Assembly: GCA_910577395.1 (NCBI GenBank)
Contig: CAJTLG010000005.1
Location: forward strand, 1-64,000
Source of the DNA: an uncultured Vampirovibrio sp.
GTDB lineage: Bacteria; Cyanobacteriota; Vampirovibrionia; Gastranaerophilales; Gastranaerophilaceae
Direction: 5' to 3'
DNA: 64,000 nucleotides
The stretch's first letter is position 1. Each line of letters starts with the position of its first letter. A program made the position numbers and the translations under genes. Under the pieces are notes generated by a model that searched no databases, was not told the origin of the DNA, and was given only the letters and a program-made list of their open reading frames with translations. This document shows positions 34,252-44,922 of the stretch, piece after piece.

Positions 34252-35848
34252 GATGACAAAAACAAACATACAGTTTAATAAGATTTTTAATACAGCAGTT
34301 TTTGGTGTGATATTTTTGGCTGCCATGCAAAATCCTGTATATTCTGTAGAAGATACATCTAAAGCTTTTAACCTTATGACGGTTGTAGATAACTTTTTAA
34401 ACCTTGACGGGGATACAAAAAGTGCATATGAAACTTTGGATGAAAAAACAAGACACAGGCAGGAATTTGTAGAAACCACAAGACGTTTTAATCAGGGGAA
34501 CGTATCTGTAGCATATAATGACTATCTTAAGATAATTACGGAAATAGATAGTGATATAGCGCTTTTAATGTTTTCAAAAAGCATGTACGAAATAGGATTT
34601 TTTACCCTTGGGGATGTTGCAATATCAAAGATTAAAAACCAATCATATTTTGCGCTGCAAATTGAAAACCTGAAAAAAAGCTACAAAGATACATTTACAC
34701 TTGATAAACAAGAAGAAATTTATCTTGCAAAGGCGTATGCTTCAATATATTTTGACAATACACCCGAAGAAACAGCGTTTGATTTAAGCAAAAAAACAGG
34801 ATTAATGGAAAAATCCGACTATGCAAATTATGTAATGGCACAAGCTCTTTTAGAGAGCAGGCAATATCAACAAGCACTTATGTTTATAGAAAATGCCATA
34901 GCTAAAAACCCTAAAAACCCTGCATATCTAACTTACAAAATCAATATTATGGATAAATCCGGGAAACACAAAGAGGCGCTCAAACTTTTAGAAAAATATG
35001 AAAATTCCGATATTATAACGCCTGAATTTAAAATAAAAATTTTAGTCCAAAAGGAAGATATTCTTGCAAATTTATCAGCTAATGAAAATGAGAAAAAATT
35101 TCATCAGATAAACATAAATTATATTAACGGCAATTATTATAAGGTAATTAATGAATGCCAAAACATTTTAAACTTTAATAAAAATAATTATAAAATATTA
35201 ACCCTGCAGGGCAAAAGTCTTTTAAATGTAGGTAAAACAGACCTTGCAAAAAAAGTTTTTCTTCAAAGTTTTAATATCAATAAAGGATACAGTGAAACCC
35301 TTTTAGGGCTTGGTGATATTTCATATATTGAAGGAGATTTTAAAAAGTCCGCAGAATACTATAAAAAGGCGCTTAAGGGTGATAAAAACAATACAGTTAT
35401 TATGACAAAACTTTTTATAGTATATAAAAATATCCCAAGCAGTGAAAAAACGCTTGCAAATCTTGAAAAACAGCTAAAGGCAATAAAAACAAACTTTTTC
35501 TATGAAAATTATATTGCGGCAGCGAGCATGTTAAAAAATAACCAAACCTTAAGAAAAGAATATTTGCTTAAATCCCTAAACGGAAACTTAATGTTTGAAA
35601 ATGCAAGAAATGAATATCTTGCATATTTGAACGAAAATAAAAAACAAAAAGGCCTGCAAAATTTCTTATATATTGTTTCTTTTGTAAATAATTTTGATTA
35701 TACATATTATTATTACAGGAGTATTGTTGAAAATATCCTTGGAAACAGAGATATAGCGCTGAATAATGTAAAGCACTGCGTATCCCTAAACCCGGATTTT
35801 GAACCTGCAGGAAAATTAATGTTAGAACTTGAAGGAAGTCTGATTTAA
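34232..35848 (+). CDS. Periplasmic TPR-repeat protein
   Basis: A 538-residue protein with an N-terminal signal sequence ('IFNTAVFGVIFLAAMQNPVYS') and multiple TPR-like repeats, clearest at about 195-250 ('QALMFIENAIAKNPKNPAYL') and 345-400 ('LLGLGDISYIEGDFKKSAEYYKKALK'). It is probably exported and acts as a protein-interaction scaffold. It overlaps the HD-GYP gene. ATG 34253, immediately after the HD-GYP stop, is an alternative start; neither has a Shine-Dalgarno sequence. Confidence 0.75.
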   Translation: MTQNNTRMTKTNIQFNKIFNTAVFGVIFLAAMQNPVYSVEDTSKAFNLMTVVDNFLNLDGDTKSAYETLDEKTRHRQEFVETTRRFNQGNVSVAYNDYLKIITEIDSDIALLMFSKSMYEIGFFTLGDVAISKIKNQSYFALQIENLKKSYKDTFTLDKQEEIYLAKAYASIYFDNTPEETAFDLSKKTGLMEKSDYANYVMAQALLESRQYQQALMFIENAIAKNPKNPAYLTYKINIMDKSGKHKEALKLLEKYENSDIITPEFKIKILVQKEDILANLSANENEKKFHQININYINGNYYKVINECQNILNFNKNNYKILTLQGKSLLNVGKTDLAKKVFLQSFNINKGYSETLLGLGDISYIEGDFKKSAEYYKKALKGDKNNTVIMTKLFIVYKNIPSSEKTLANLEKQLKAIKTNFFYENYIAAASMLKNNQTLRKEYLLKSLNGNLMFENARNEYLAYLNENKKQKGLQNFLYIVSFVNNFDYTYYYYRSIVENILGNRDIALNNVKHCVSLNPDFEPAGKLMLELEGSLI

Positions 35849-35867
35849 ATATTTATGGTGTTAAGGT

Positions 35868-36557
35868 TCAGAGTAAATCTTCCTTGAATGTTATTTTTTT
35901 ATTTGTAACAGTGCCTTCAAGTGCAAATACCGGTATATTAAGGAATTCAAGCATACTTGAATCGTCTGTAAAATTTTTATCCTGTAATTTTTTATGTGCC
36001 TCAAGAATTGTATTAAAATTAAACCCTTGCGGTGTTTGAGCCTGAAAAACAGTGTTTCTGTCAATAGTTTTAAGAATATTTCCTTCTTTATCTGTAATTT
36101 TTATTGTATCGGTGCTGTATACCCCGACACATACGGCAGACTTGGTTTTTAATGTTTTAATAGTTTTTGTTATAATTTCAGGGGTGACAAAAGGTCTTGC
36201 ACCGTCGTGAATAAGCACAATATCGGGTGTATTTGACGATTTTTCAAATTCTAAAAGCCCGTTAAATATTGACTGTTGGCGGGTTTTTCCAAATTGTACG
36301 AATTTAATTTTAGCGTGAAATTCAGGCATGATATGGTTTTTGACGTGCTCTTGTATGTCATTATGGCATGGGATAACTATTTCATCTGTGTACGGTAAGA
36401 ATTTTTCAACAGCGGCACATATTACAGAAGTTTTTTTAAGACCGTCCGTGGTTTGAACTTCAATGTTTTCAAGAAGTTTATTTGTGCCAAAGCGGCTGGA
36501 TATACCTCCTGCCGTGATTACAACCCCAACGATTGGTTTTTTATTTAAAGTGTCCAA
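35868..36557 (-). CDS. ispD: 2-C-methyl-D-erythritol 4-phosphate cytidylyltransferase
   Basis: A 229-residue IspD of the non-mevalonate isoprenoid pathway. The CTP-binding loop 'VITAGGISSRFGTNK' is at residues 13-27, with 'VLIHDGARPFVTPEII' and 'AQTPQGFNF' following. The first Gly-rich motif has Thr-Ala-Gly-Gly where Ala-Ala-Gly is usual. It overlaps the end of thiL by 17 bases, so it is the last gene of the long minus-strand run that starts at cpaB. Confidence 0.9.
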   Translation of the reverse strand: MDTLNKKPIVGVVITAGGISSRFGTNKLLENIEVQTTDGLKKTSVICAAVEKFLPYTDEIVIPCHNDIQEHVKNHIMPEFHAKIKFVQFGKTRQQSIFNGLLEFEKSSNTPDIVLIHDGARPFVTPEIITKTIKTLKTKSAVCVGVYSTDTIKITDKEGNILKTIDRNTVFQAQTPQGFNFNTILEAHKKLQDKNFTDDSSMLEFLNIPVFALEGTVTNKKITFKEDLL

Positions 36558-37467
36558 ACCTTAAATCCTCCAAAACTTCTTTATTATCAATTAAAATCCT
36601 TGTTTCTTTTGTTACTTTTCCTATTATGGCTGTATTTTTGCCGCACAAATCATTTTTGATTTTTTCAAAATCACTATTTTCAAGACAAATTAAAAGACCA
36701 TAATCTTCTCCGCCAAAAAGCACAGTATTAAAATCATTAATTTTTTTTGGAATTTTATTAAATTCAATGTCAAAACCCACATTTGAGGCTTCTGAGATTT
36801 TTTTTAGCGCATCATAAAGGCCGTCTGAAGTGTCCATCATTGCATATGGGTGTGCACACAAAGATGCTGCCTCACTGATTTTAGGGTAGAGTTTTGGTTC
36901 AAGGTGGGCTTTGATAAAATAATCTCCGACATCCTCCTTGTAAGGGAGGTGCTCTGTTTTTTTATATTTATTGGTTAAAAATTTCAGTCCTTCGGCACTT
37001 GAGCCGTGCTCCCCCGCCAAAAATACCGTATATCCGGGCTTTGCATTACTTCTTGATGAAATACTTCTATCTTTTGTGTTTCCAAGAATAGTTATTGAAA
37101 CAGAAATTTTATCACCGCCTGTTAAATCTCCCCCTATAACTACAATGTCAAATTCTTTGCAGACGGTATTTATACCTGTATAAAAGCATTTTATAAAATC
37201 ATTATTAAGCGGGCCGGATAATGATATTGTGCAGTATTCGGGTTTTGCACCGGATGATAGGATATCACTAATATTTACAAGGAGTGATTTTTTACCTAAC
37301 ACCTCCGGGGTTATTGTATCTAAATTAAAATGTACATCCTGCACAAGGGTATCTGAAGAAACCGCAAGATTGTATTCAGGCAAATATGCACAATCATTCC
37401 CCAGAAAGCCACTGTTTGAAAGTGTTTTAGAAATTATTTTTAAAAAATTTTCTTCCCTGTTTATCAT
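36541..37467 (-). CDS. thiL: Thiamine-monophosphate kinase
   Basis: A 308-residue ThiL, which makes thiamine diphosphate from the monophosphate. Family motifs are '[25 protein letters not shown]' (read in parts), '[13 protein letters not shown]', '[14 protein letters not shown]', '[11 protein letters not shown]' and '[12 protein letters not shown]'. It overlaps aroQ by 4 bases and ispD by 17, so translation is coupled. thiG lies elsewhere in the window (26286). Confidence 0.93.
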   Translation of the reverse strand: MINREENFLKIISKTLSNSGFLGNDCAYLPEYNLAVSSDTLVQDVHFNLDTITPEVLGKKSLLVNISDILSSGAKPEYCTISLSGPLNNDFIKCFYTGINTVCKEFDIVVIGGDLTGGDKISVSITILGNTKDRSISSRSNAKPGYTVFLAGEHGSSAEGLKFLTNKYKKTEHLPYKEDVGDYFIKAHLEPKLYPKISEAASLCAHPYAMMDTSDGLYDALKKISEASNVGFDIEFNKIPKKINDFNTVLFGGEDYGLLICLENSDFEKIKNDLCGKNTAIIGKVTKETRILIDNKEVLEDLRFGHFK

Positions 37468-37904
37468 TTTTGTTCAATATGTTTTATTAAACAGTATAGA
37501 CCTGCAAGATAACTATTTTTGCCAAATCCTGCAATTTGACCGATGCAAGATGATGCTGTTATTGAATTTTTTCTGAATTCTTCTCTTGATTGAATGTTTG
37601 ACAGGTGAATTTCAACGGCCGGAATATTTACAGCCTTGATTGCATCAGCTATTGCAACAGATGTATGAGTATATGCGGCGGGGTTAATTAAAATACCGTC
37701 AAAACACCCCATTGCCTTTTGAATTTTTTCAACAATTTCGCCCTCATGGTTTGATTGAAAAAATTCAACATCAACATCATTAAATTTTTTTGAATATTCC
37801 GCTATTTCTTTTTCAATCTCTGAAAGTGTTACGGTGCCGTATATTTCAGGCTCTCTTTTGCCCAACATATTAATATTCGGGCCGTTTATTACTAAAATTT
37901 TCAT
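37464..37904 (-). CDS. aroQ: Type II 3-dehydroquinate dehydratase
   Basis: A 146-residue AroQ of the shikimate pathway. It starts '[23 protein letters not shown]' (catalytic Tyr at residue 22), contains '[14 protein letters not shown]', '[13 protein letters not shown]' and '[15 protein letters not shown]' with the catalytic His. ATG 37904 is chosen because AAAGGA lies 7 bases upstream and the family begins there; the frame is open back to 37943. It follows ribD by 16 bases. Confidence 0.94.
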   Translation of the reverse strand: MKILVINGPNINMLGKREPEIYGTVTLSEIEKEIAEYSKKFNDVDVEFFQSNHEGEIVEKIQKAMGCFDGILINPAAYTHTSVAIADAIKAVNIPAVEIHLSNIQSREEFRKNSITASSCIGQIAGFGKNSYLAGLYCLIKHIEQK

Positions 37905-37920
37905 CATATCTTCCTTTGTG

Positions 37921-38994
37921 CTAATCATACAGGAATTTTGCATTGATTAAAACATCGTTCTTTAATTTTTTACAATTTAAATCTTTTAATTTTATACAAT
38001 CATCAATTTTTGAAAAATTAAACCCTTCAATAAATGATTTTCCCCCGCCAAAAATTTTCGGGGCAACAAACACATATATTTCATCAACACATTTTGAGGC
38101 TATCAGGCTTGAATTTAAGCCGGCCCCTGCCTCAATTAGGACATTATATACCCCTAAATTATAAAGCTCTTTAAAAAGGGTGTCATAGTCCTTAAAATTA
38201 ATTTTTTGAATGTGCGCCGGGTATTTTTGTTCAGAGTTTGTGATTACAATAATTTTTTCTGTATTATCTTTAAAAATATTGTATTCAGGTGGTATTTGCC
38301 CGCTTTTATCCATAATTATCCTTACCGGGTTTTTGGATTTTTTATTTTCAGGGCGCGCCGTAAGGCTCGGATTATCTGTAAGAACCGTGCCGGAGCCTGT
38401 CATAATTGCCTGATGTGATGAGCGCATATTGTGTACAATGTTTCTTGAATAATCATCAGTTATCCATTTAGAGCTGCCGTTTTCAAGTGCAATTTTTGAA
38501 TCAAGCGTTACGGCCGTCTTTATTGTAATATACGGTTTTTTTGCCGTAATATTTTTTATAAATACTTTATTTAATTCTCTTGCCTCATCTTCCAAAACAC
38601 CCGTGATTGTTTCAATCCCTGCAGCTTGAAGTTTTTTGATGCCCTGCCCTGCAACAAGCGGGTTTGGGTCAATCATACCGATTATTACTTTTTTTATCCC
38701 CTCTTCAATTATTAAATCGGCACAAGGGGGAGTTTTTCCCTGATGAGAGCAGGGTTCAAGATTTACATATAAGGTGGCGCCTTTTAATAAATGTTGTTTA
38801 TCAGGGGCGGTGCTTAAGATAGCATTTCTTTCGGCGTGGTTTTCACCGTATTTTTTATGATATCCTTCAGATATAATATTTCCAACAGCATCTGTTATAA
38901 TACACCCCACAAGAGGGTTTGGAAGAGTTTTTCCCAAACCTTTCTTTGCAAGGGTAAGACATTTTTTCATATATTTTTCATATATTTTATTCAT
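37921..38994 (-). CDS. ribD: Bifunctional riboflavin biosynthesis deaminase/reductase
   Basis: A 357-residue RibD. The deaminase domain has the zinc site HAERNAI and '[12 protein letters not shown]' (about 50-90). The reductase domain runs from about 150 with '[19 protein letters not shown]', '[17 protein letters not shown]' and '[13 protein letters not shown]'. It catalyses two early steps of riboflavin synthesis. It starts 7 bases after tadC, which ties it to the Tad pilus transcript. ribE, ribBA and ribH are not in the window. Confidence 0.95.
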   Translation of the reverse strand: MNKIYEKYMKKCLTLAKKGLGKTLPNPLVGCIITDAVGNIISEGYHKKYGENHAERNAILSTAPDKQHLLKGATLYVNLEPCSHQGKTPPCADLIIEEGIKKVIIGMIDPNPLVAGQGIKKLQAAGIETITGVLEDEARELNKVFIKNITAKKPYITIKTAVTLDSKIALENGSSKWITDDYSRNIVHNMRSSHQAIMTGSGTVLTDNPSLTARPENKKSKNPVRIIMDKSGQIPPEYNIFKDNTEKIIVITNSEQKYPAHIQKINFKDYDTLFKELYNLGVYNVLIEAGAGLNSSLIASKCVDEIYVFVAPKIFGGGKSFIEGFNFSKIDDCIKLKDLNCKKLKNDVLINAKFLYD

Positions 38995-39001
38995 AGGCCT
39001 G

Positions 39002-39901
39002 CTACATTGTTTTAAGTGCTTCTAATAGTTTTATTACCGAAGGATACAGGATAATTATAAACATGGCAGGCAACATAAACAATATCATTGGTATGGTCAT
39101 TTTGGCGGATGAAGTTTGTACAAGCTCTTCAATCCTTTGTTTTTTTCTGCTTCTTAATGTATCACAATAAACGCTAAGGGGTTGTGCTATTCCTGTGCCA
39201 AGGGTTTCTGATTGTATTAAAAGGGCTACAAAAGATTGTAAATCTTTGCAGTGAATTCTTCTTGTGAGGTTTTTAAGAGCCTCGTTTCTTGGAAGACCCG
39301 ATGCAACATCCTGAGAAAGCCTTATAAACTCATAACCTATTGTGGGGGAAAAACCTTGAAACTCCTTTCCCACCCTTTCTACCGCGCTATCCAGCCCGAG
39401 GCCTGCCTCTACACACACAGAAAGCATATCAATGGCATCCGGGAAATTTTTTTCAAAATCTTTTTCTCTTGTTTTGATTAGTTTTTTAATCCTGATTTCA
39501 GGGTATTTGTATGCAAGATATATAGCAATACAGCTAAAGCAGACAACTATTTGATTAAGTCTGTACACGGAAAGAGCGATTGCACAAAAAAGTGATACAA
39601 ACAAAACCACCATAAGCCTTTTGTTTTCAAAATCCAAGATATCATCTTCAGATGACGGGGCACCTACACGCACAAGAAGTTCTTTAATTTTGTTTTTAAC
39701 ATTAATATTTTTAATATTACCTGCGGTGAAAGGTTTTAGAAATTCAAGAATATTATCCAAAAATCGTTTTGAACTTGTTTTATATTTTTTGCCGGCGTTT
39801 TTAATTCTTGTTCTTAAAAAACTTTCTTCTTTTTGAATAAAAACAAAAGTTATATATCCTGCCCATATGGCAAAAAGTGTGGGTATTAATAATAAATTCA
39901 T
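39002..39901 (-). CDS. tadC: Tad pilus inner-membrane protein TadC
   Basis: A 299-residue T2SF/GspF-domain protein. It has N-terminal and central membrane helices ('LMVVLFVSLFCAIALSVYRL' and the next), the T2SF domain with 'FPDAIDMLSVCVEAGLGLDSAVERV', and a last helix 'MILFMLPAMFIIILYPSVIKL'. It partners TadB as the pilus platform. AAGGA precedes ATG. The stop is 7 bases before ribD. Confidence 0.88.
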   Translation of the reverse strand: MNLLLIPTLFAIWAGYITFVFIQKEESFLRTRIKNAGKKYKTSSKRFLDNILEFLKPFTAGNIKNINVKNKIKELLVRVGAPSSEDDILDFENKRLMVVLFVSLFCAIALSVYRLNQIVVCFSCIAIYLAYKYPEIRIKKLIKTREKDFEKNFPDAIDMLSVCVEAGLGLDSAVERVGKEFQGFSPTIGYEFIRLSQDVASGLPRNEALKNLTRRIHCKDLQSFVALLIQSETLGTGIAQPLSVYCDTLRSRKKQRIEELVQTSSAKMTIPMILFMLPAMFIIILYPSVIKLLEALKTM

Positions 39902-39910
39902 TATAATCCT

Positions 39911-40870
39911 TTATATTTCAATTGATAAAATCTTTACTATACAAAAAATGCCAATGCACAACATGCCTGCTGCTACGGCTATTGCTATATTTCCCTGAGG
40001 TGTATTTAAAAGAGGGTCCATATAATCAGGAGATATGAAAAACAAAATTAAAGCAATAAGAGGAGGCACAAGAGTTAAAACTATTCCTGAAAATTTCGAC
40101 TGGGAAGTTTGTGCTTTTAGCTGCCCAAGCATCTTAAATCTTTCCCTTATTGTTATTGAAAGGCTATCTAATACTTTTGCCAAGTTTCCGCCGACTTCTC
40201 TTTGTAAAATCACTGCCGTTGTGAAAAATTTTAAATCCATACTGAATGGCATAACTTTGTTTAAAGATAAAATTGCATCTTTGGTGTCAATACCAAAAGA
40301 TATCTCATCTACAGCACTTTTAAACACCTGACTAATCGGAGAAGGCATTTCTTTTACAATAATATCAAAAGCCCCGTATAAAGAATGACCTGCCCTTAGT
40401 GAGCTTGAAAGCATATCAAGGGCTTCCGGGAATTGCTGCGTGAAAAGATTTGTTCTTTTCATAATCCGAAACCTGACAAAAACAAACGGCAGCAGTGAAG
40501 ATAAAAAACCCAAAATAATAAAATATGGAGTTGTAAAAACTGCAATCAGAAAAAACGGCAAACAATGCATAGCAGAGATTAATATAAAAACATCTACCTG
40601 CATATTCAAACCAGCATAATACAATTGGTTTTTCAGGTATTCTGCGGGTTTAAAATCTTTTAAATATTTTCCTAAAAATCCAAAACGAAAATCATTGCCC
40701 ATCGCAATAAAATCTGGATTTATAATGTTGGTTTGGTCGCCTACGTTTTTTTTAATATTTTCAAGTCGTTTTTCAATTTCAGGGGACCTTGGAATGCGTA
40801 CCTGATAAAGATTTGCCACAAATATAAAGCATAAAAACCCTAATAATACAGAAACCAAAAAAGATATCAT
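39911..40870 (-). CDS. tadB: Tad pilus inner-membrane protein TadB
   Basis: A 319-residue T2SF-domain protein. It has an N-terminal helix, two central helices ('FILISAMHCLPFFLIAVF'), 'FPEALDMLSSSLRAGHSLYGAFD' in the T2SF domain, 'QREVGGNLAKVLDSLSITIRER', and C-terminal helices. It overlaps tadA by 4 bases (ATGA) and precedes tadC by 9. Confidence 0.9.
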   Translation of the reverse strand: MISFLVSVLLGFLCFIFVANLYQVRIPRSPEIEKRLENIKKNVGDQTNIINPDFIAMGNDFRFGFLGKYLKDFKPAEYLKNQLYYAGLNMQVDVFILISAMHCLPFFLIAVFTTPYFIILGFLSSLLPFVFVRFRIMKRTNLFTQQFPEALDMLSSSLRAGHSLYGAFDIIVKEMPSPISQVFKSAVDEISFGIDTKDAILSLNKVMPFSMDLKFFTTAVILQREVGGNLAKVLDSLSITIRERFKMLGQLKAQTSQSKFSGIVLTLVPPLIALILFFISPDYMDPLLNTPQGNIAIAVAAGMLCIGIFCIVKILSIEI

Positions 40871-42372
40871 CTTTTTAGCCTTTTTAATATATCTAATTCG
40901 GCATGGGATATTTGAGAACTTTTTCTTTCAACCTGTAATCTTGGGTCAACCGGTTCTTTAACCATGCCGGTTGTATTAACCTGAGATGTTCTTGTAAGAT
41001 AAGTATGACGGTGATTTTTATCAAAACATTGAGGATTAATTTCAATGCCTCTGGATTTTATCTTATCAATAAATTTTGGTCTGATGCCGGTTGAAACATG
41101 CATACCCATAACGGATTTTGTACCCACACCGGTTTGTTCCCATACAAAAATATCCTGCATGGTTATAACATTTTCTTCCATGCCTGTTATTTCAGACACT
41201 CTTGTTACTTTTCTTGAACCGTCCTGAAGTCGGGATGCCTGAATTACGATATTAATGGCGGAGGCAATTTGGTTTTTTATGTTTCTTTCGGGCAAATCAA
41301 TCCCTGAGTACATAACCATTGTTTCAAGTCTTGACAGGGCATCGCGCGGTGAATTTGCATGTAGAGTAGTTAGAGAGCCGTCATGACCTGTATTCATGGC
41401 TTGAAGCATATCAAGAGTTTCGGCCCCGCGGCATTCACCTATTATTATTCTGTCAGGGCGCATACGAAGTGAATTTATCACCAAATCTCTTGCTGTAATT
41501 TCTCCTTGTCCTTCTATGTTTGCAGGACGGGTTTCAAGCCTTACAATGTGGTCTTGCTGCAGGCTTAATTCTGCCGAATCTTCAATTGTTATAATACGTT
41601 CCCCGGGCGGGATTTTAGCGGATAAACTGTTTAATAATGTTGTTTTACCGGCGCCGGTTCCGCCTGATATTACAATATTGCATCTTGCAGCAACCGCAGC
41701 CTCTAAAACTTCCGCCATTTCTTTACTGACAGAACCCCAGCGGAGCAGTGCCTCCATTGTGCCGGCATCCGCTTTAAATCTTCTGATTGAAAGAGAGGGG
41801 CCATCTATTGCAAGCGGCGGAATAATGGCATTTACACGGGAACCGTCTGAAAGCCTTGCATCCACCATTGGGGATTTTTCATCAATTCTTCTTCCGATTT
41901 TTGAAACAATTCTTTCAATAATATTTTTGAGGTGATTATTATCTTTAAAAACAATAGAAGTTTTATAAAGTTTTCCGTCCTTTTCAACATATACATTTTT
42001 TGCCCCGTTAACCAGAATATCGCTTATACTGGGGTCTTCAAGCAGGGGGTCAAGAGGCCCAAAGCCTTTTGCCTCTTGGATAATTTCTTTTATTAGTTTA
42101 TCGCGCTCATCCTTATTTAACGGAACAGAGCGAAAATTAGTATTTAGCTGACCTTCAATAAACTGGCGGATAAGCTCTTTTTGTTCATTATCGTTGTATG
42201 TAGTCCAGGCAGGGGTGGAGTTCACCTTTTCAATCAAAAGAGAATGAAGTTTTTCTTTTAAGGAGGCAAATTCTTCACTAAGGGGCATGGCGCCTATAAA
42301 ATCAGCATCAGTCTTTTTATGCACCGGTTTTTGAGAATCGCTTGTAGCATTTAATCTATCCTTGAGAGACAA
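40867..42372 (-). CDS. tadA: Tad pilus assembly ATPase TadA/CpaF
   Basis: A 501-residue secretion ATPase of the CpaF family. The N-terminal helical domain ends with 'GFGPLDPLLEDPSISDILVNG', Walker A is 'ISGGTGAGKTTLLN' near 230, the Asp box is 'TIEDSAELSL', Walker B is 'RIIIGECRGAE' and the His box is 'TTLHANSP'. It powers assembly of Flp-type pili. The start is TTG with GGAGG 8 bases upstream, and it begins right after the cpaE stop. A C-terminal extension of about 70 residues goes beyond the usual end. Confidence 0.95.
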   Translation of the reverse strand: MSLKDRLNATSDSQKPVHKKTDADFIGAMPLSEEFASLKEKLHSLLIEKVNSTPAWTTYNDNEQKELIRQFIEGQLNTNFRSVPLNKDERDKLIKEIIQEAKGFGPLDPLLEDPSISDILVNGAKNVYVEKDGKLYKTSIVFKDNNHLKNIIERIVSKIGRRIDEKSPMVDARLSDGSRVNAIIPPLAIDGPSLSIRRFKADAGTMEALLRWGSVSKEMAEVLEAAVAARCNIVISGGTGAGKTTLLNSLSAKIPPGERIITIEDSAELSLQQDHIVRLETRPANIEGQGEITARDLVINSLRMRPDRIIIGECRGAETLDMLQAMNTGHDGSLTTLHANSPRDALSRLETMVMYSGIDLPERNIKNQIASAINIVIQASRLQDGSRKVTRVSEITGMEENVITMQDIFVWEQTGVGTKSVMGMHVSTGIRPKFIDKIKSRGIEINPQCFDKNHRHTYLTRTSQVNTTGMVKEPVDPRLQVERKSSQISHAELDILKRLKR

Positions 42373-43587
42373 TTAGTTTTCCTCCTTTTTTCTGAAAATA
42401 TCCAGAAGGCTAAAGGATTTTTCACGCTTTTGTGGTTTTTGGGTATTTGTGTATGTAAAATTATCTGATAATAATGCTGCAAGCTCTCTAAAGCTTTTTG
42501 CAATATTTGAATGCGGATTAATATCACACACAGGTAAACCCTTGTTTATTGCATTTATGATTGTAAAATAATTATTTGGGATTTTGAAATAAACAGGATG
42601 CCCAAGCACTTCTTCAACATCTTCTACCTTTATTTCATCATTTTCCATATAGCGATTTACAATAATTTTAATTTTATCTTTTGTATATCCAAGGCGCTTA
42701 AATAAATCAAAACATCTTTGGCAGTTTCTTACGGAAGGCAAATTAATTATTGTAATAAGCAGCACTAGGTCTGAATTATCAAGAGCCGTAATTGTTTTGC
42801 CGTCGAAACTTGCAGTTGTATCAATAATAATGTATGAGAACACATTTCTTAATACGTTTATAAGGGTTGTAATATTATCAGACGTTATAACCTCTGCCTG
42901 TTCTAAGTCCGGCGGGTCAGCAAGAACATAAAGGCTTGAATTGCCGTATTTTTCAAGAGTTGACAGCAAAAAGCCTTCATCAATTCTTTCCAGATTGTTT
43001 ATAACATAGGCTGTATCAAAGGAAGGGTTAAGGTCTAAAAATGTTGTAATATCACCCATTTGCATATTTAAATCTACAAGGGCAACTCTCTCTTTGGTCA
43101 TATTTGCTATTTCAACGGCCAAATTTGTGGCTATAGCAGTTTTTCCGATACCGCCTTTGTTCGAAAATGTTGTTATGACCTTGCATTTTGTGGTGTCATT
43201 GATGTTGCCAAGGATTAAATCTTTTAATTTTTCAACAGATTGAATAAAATCCGCTTCGATTAACGGTTTTGTTAAAAATTCTCTTGCCCCTGCGCGTAAA
43301 GCTTTTATTACTATTTCCGGGCTCATGTCATATGAAAGAACAATAATTTTAGAATTTTTTAAGGAATTTGAAATTTTTACAATTATATCAAGAGCCATCT
43401 GTGTTTTTTGTGAAATATCCACAATAATTAGGTTTGGTCTGTTTTCAATGATATAATTCATTGCGGTTAACACATCATTGAATTCCTGTGTTACATTGAT
43501 GTCCTGAATTTGTGCAAGATAGTTTAGGATAAGCTCCCGTGAATTATTTTCAGGGTCTATTATAACGGTATCTATTTTTATTCCCAT
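42373..43587 (-). CDS. cpaE: Tad pilus localisation protein CpaE/TadZ
   Basis: A 404-residue protein with an atypical receiver domain (about 1-125, 'IKALRAGAREFLTKPL') followed by a MinD/ParA-type ATPase domain: 'TTFSNKGGIGKTAIATNLAVEIA' as the deviant Walker A near 140, and 'YIIIDTTASFDGKT'. TadZ/CpaE proteins place the Tad machine at the cell pole. AAGG precedes the ATG. It is the third gene of the Tad operon. Confidence 0.9.
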   Translation of the reverse strand: MGIKIDTVIIDPENNSRELILNYLAQIQDINVTQEFNDVLTAMNYIIENRPNLIIVDISQKTQMALDIIVKISNSLKNSKIIVLSYDMSPEIVIKALRAGAREFLTKPLIEADFIQSVEKLKDLILGNINDTTKCKVITTFSNKGGIGKTAIATNLAVEIANMTKERVALVDLNMQMGDITTFLDLNPSFDTAYVINNLERIDEGFLLSTLEKYGNSSLYVLADPPDLEQAEVITSDNITTLINVLRNVFSYIIIDTTASFDGKTITALDNSDLVLLITIINLPSVRNCQRCFDLFKRLGYTKDKIKIIVNRYMENDEIKVEDVEEVLGHPVYFKIPNNYFTIINAINKGLPVCDINPHSNIAKSFRELAALLSDNFTYTNTQKPQKREKSFSLLDIFRKKEEN

Positions 43588-43610
43588 AATTGTTTTACCT
43601 TAATATTGTT

Positions 43611-44921
43611 TTATATGTTGTCAATCCGGGTCATATTATCAACAATTTTTGGTGTAATAAATATTACAAGCTCTGAATCATTTGTAACATCACTTGAGTT
43701 TCTAAACAATACTCCTAATACTGGAATATTTCCTAAAAGCGGCACCTGGGTTTTATTTTTTGTAGATGTATTTTGCAAAAGTCCTGCAATAATCAGGGTT
43801 TCACCATCCATAAGTTCTACAGTAGTATCCACTTTTCGTGTTTTAAATCCGGGTACCTGGGTCATATCGCCGGAAACAATACCTGCCGAACGGTCAATTT
43901 CAGAAACTTCTGGGCTTAACTTTAAACGAATTCTTCCGGTTTTTTCCATAATCTGGGGTTTAAATCTTAGGATTACCCCTGTTTCTTTAAAATCATATGA
44001 TACATTTCCATAATCTCCTATTTCGGAGGGAACAGGAACCTCGTTGCCCACGTTAAAGCTTGCTTCTTCGTTATTTACGGCAAGCAGTTTCGGTTCTGCC
44101 AGAATTTTAATATCACCTTTTTGTTCCGCAGCATTTACTGCCATAGAAATTTTGCTTGATTGGTTATAAAGATAATAATTAAACCCGTTATTTGAAAATA
44201 CTTGATTTAAGGTTGCAAGCGGGTTCTTGCTTAACAGACCAGATAGATATTCACTAAGGCTTCCGGCATCTTTCCCGTATCCAAATTGTACACCTAAATC
44301 TCTTGTGAAGTTTTTAGAAACTTCCGTTACCCTTACTTCAAGCTGCACTTGTTTTGTAGGGCTTTCAGTTAAATCCGTAAGATTGATATCATAAGCTTTT
44401 GCAAGATTTTGGATTTGCTCTCTGATATTGGTAGAGCTTACAAAGCCGCTCATAACAACACCATTGTTGTTAAAAATCATTGTTATATCTTCATTTGGTG
44501 CAATATAATTTACTGCCTCAAGAAAGTTGTCTGCATCCTGTTGGACAGTTAAATTATAAAATACCGGAGAGTTTGAATTTTTACCCCAAAATATTAAACT
44601 TGTAGAGCCTGGCTTTTTGCCATTAATAATAAGTTGTTTAGGAGAAATAACCACCACATCGGCCATTGCTGGGTCCGCAATTGAAACCCTTTTAATGCCT
44701 GTGTCAAAATTTAAAATCTGAGATTTACCAACAACACTGTAGAGCTTTTTGTTGTTATCTTTAATAATATTCTTGGCTGTCGTTGAAGATACACTTTGAG
44801 AATATAAAACAGGAATATCACCAACCATTTTTTGTGTGTTAACATCACGAAATTCGGCATTGGCAACTGCAGATTGCATAATTAAAAATATTGGGAGTAT
44901 TAATTTTATTGTTCTTTTCAT
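43611..44921 (-). CDS. cpaC: Tad pilus outer-membrane secretin CpaC/RcpA
   Basis: A 436-residue secretin with a signal peptide (residues 1-22). The N-terminal pilus/BON-type domain has 'QILNFDTGIKRVSIADPAMADVVVISPKQ', and the secretin domain includes 'QVQLEVRVTEVSKNF', 'VNNEEASFNVGNEVPVPS' and the C-terminal 'VPLLGNIPVLGVLFR'. It forms the outer-membrane channel, so the cell is diderm. It starts one base after cpaB ends. Confidence 0.93.
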   Translation of the reverse strand: MKRTIKLILPIFLIMQSAVANAEFRDVNTQKMVGDIPVLYSQSVSSTTAKNIIKDNNKKLYSVVGKSQILNFDTGIKRVSIADPAMADVVVISPKQLIINGKKPGSTSLIFWGKNSNSPVFYNLTVQQDADNFLEAVNYIAPNEDITMIFNNNGVVMSGFVSSTNIREQIQNLAKAYDINLTDLTESPTKQVQLEVRVTEVSKNFTRDLGVQFGYGKDAGSLSEYLSGLLSKNPLATLNQVFSNNGFNYYLYNQSSKISMAVNAAEQKGDIKILAEPKLLAVNNEEASFNVGNEVPVPSEIGDYGNVSYDFKETGVILRFKPQIMEKTGRIRLKLSPEVSEIDRSAGIVSGDMTQVPGFKTRKVDTTVELMDGETLIIAGLLQNTSTKNKTQVPLLGNIPVLGVLFRNSSDVTNDSELVIFITPKIVDNMTRIDNI

Positions 44922-44922
44922 T

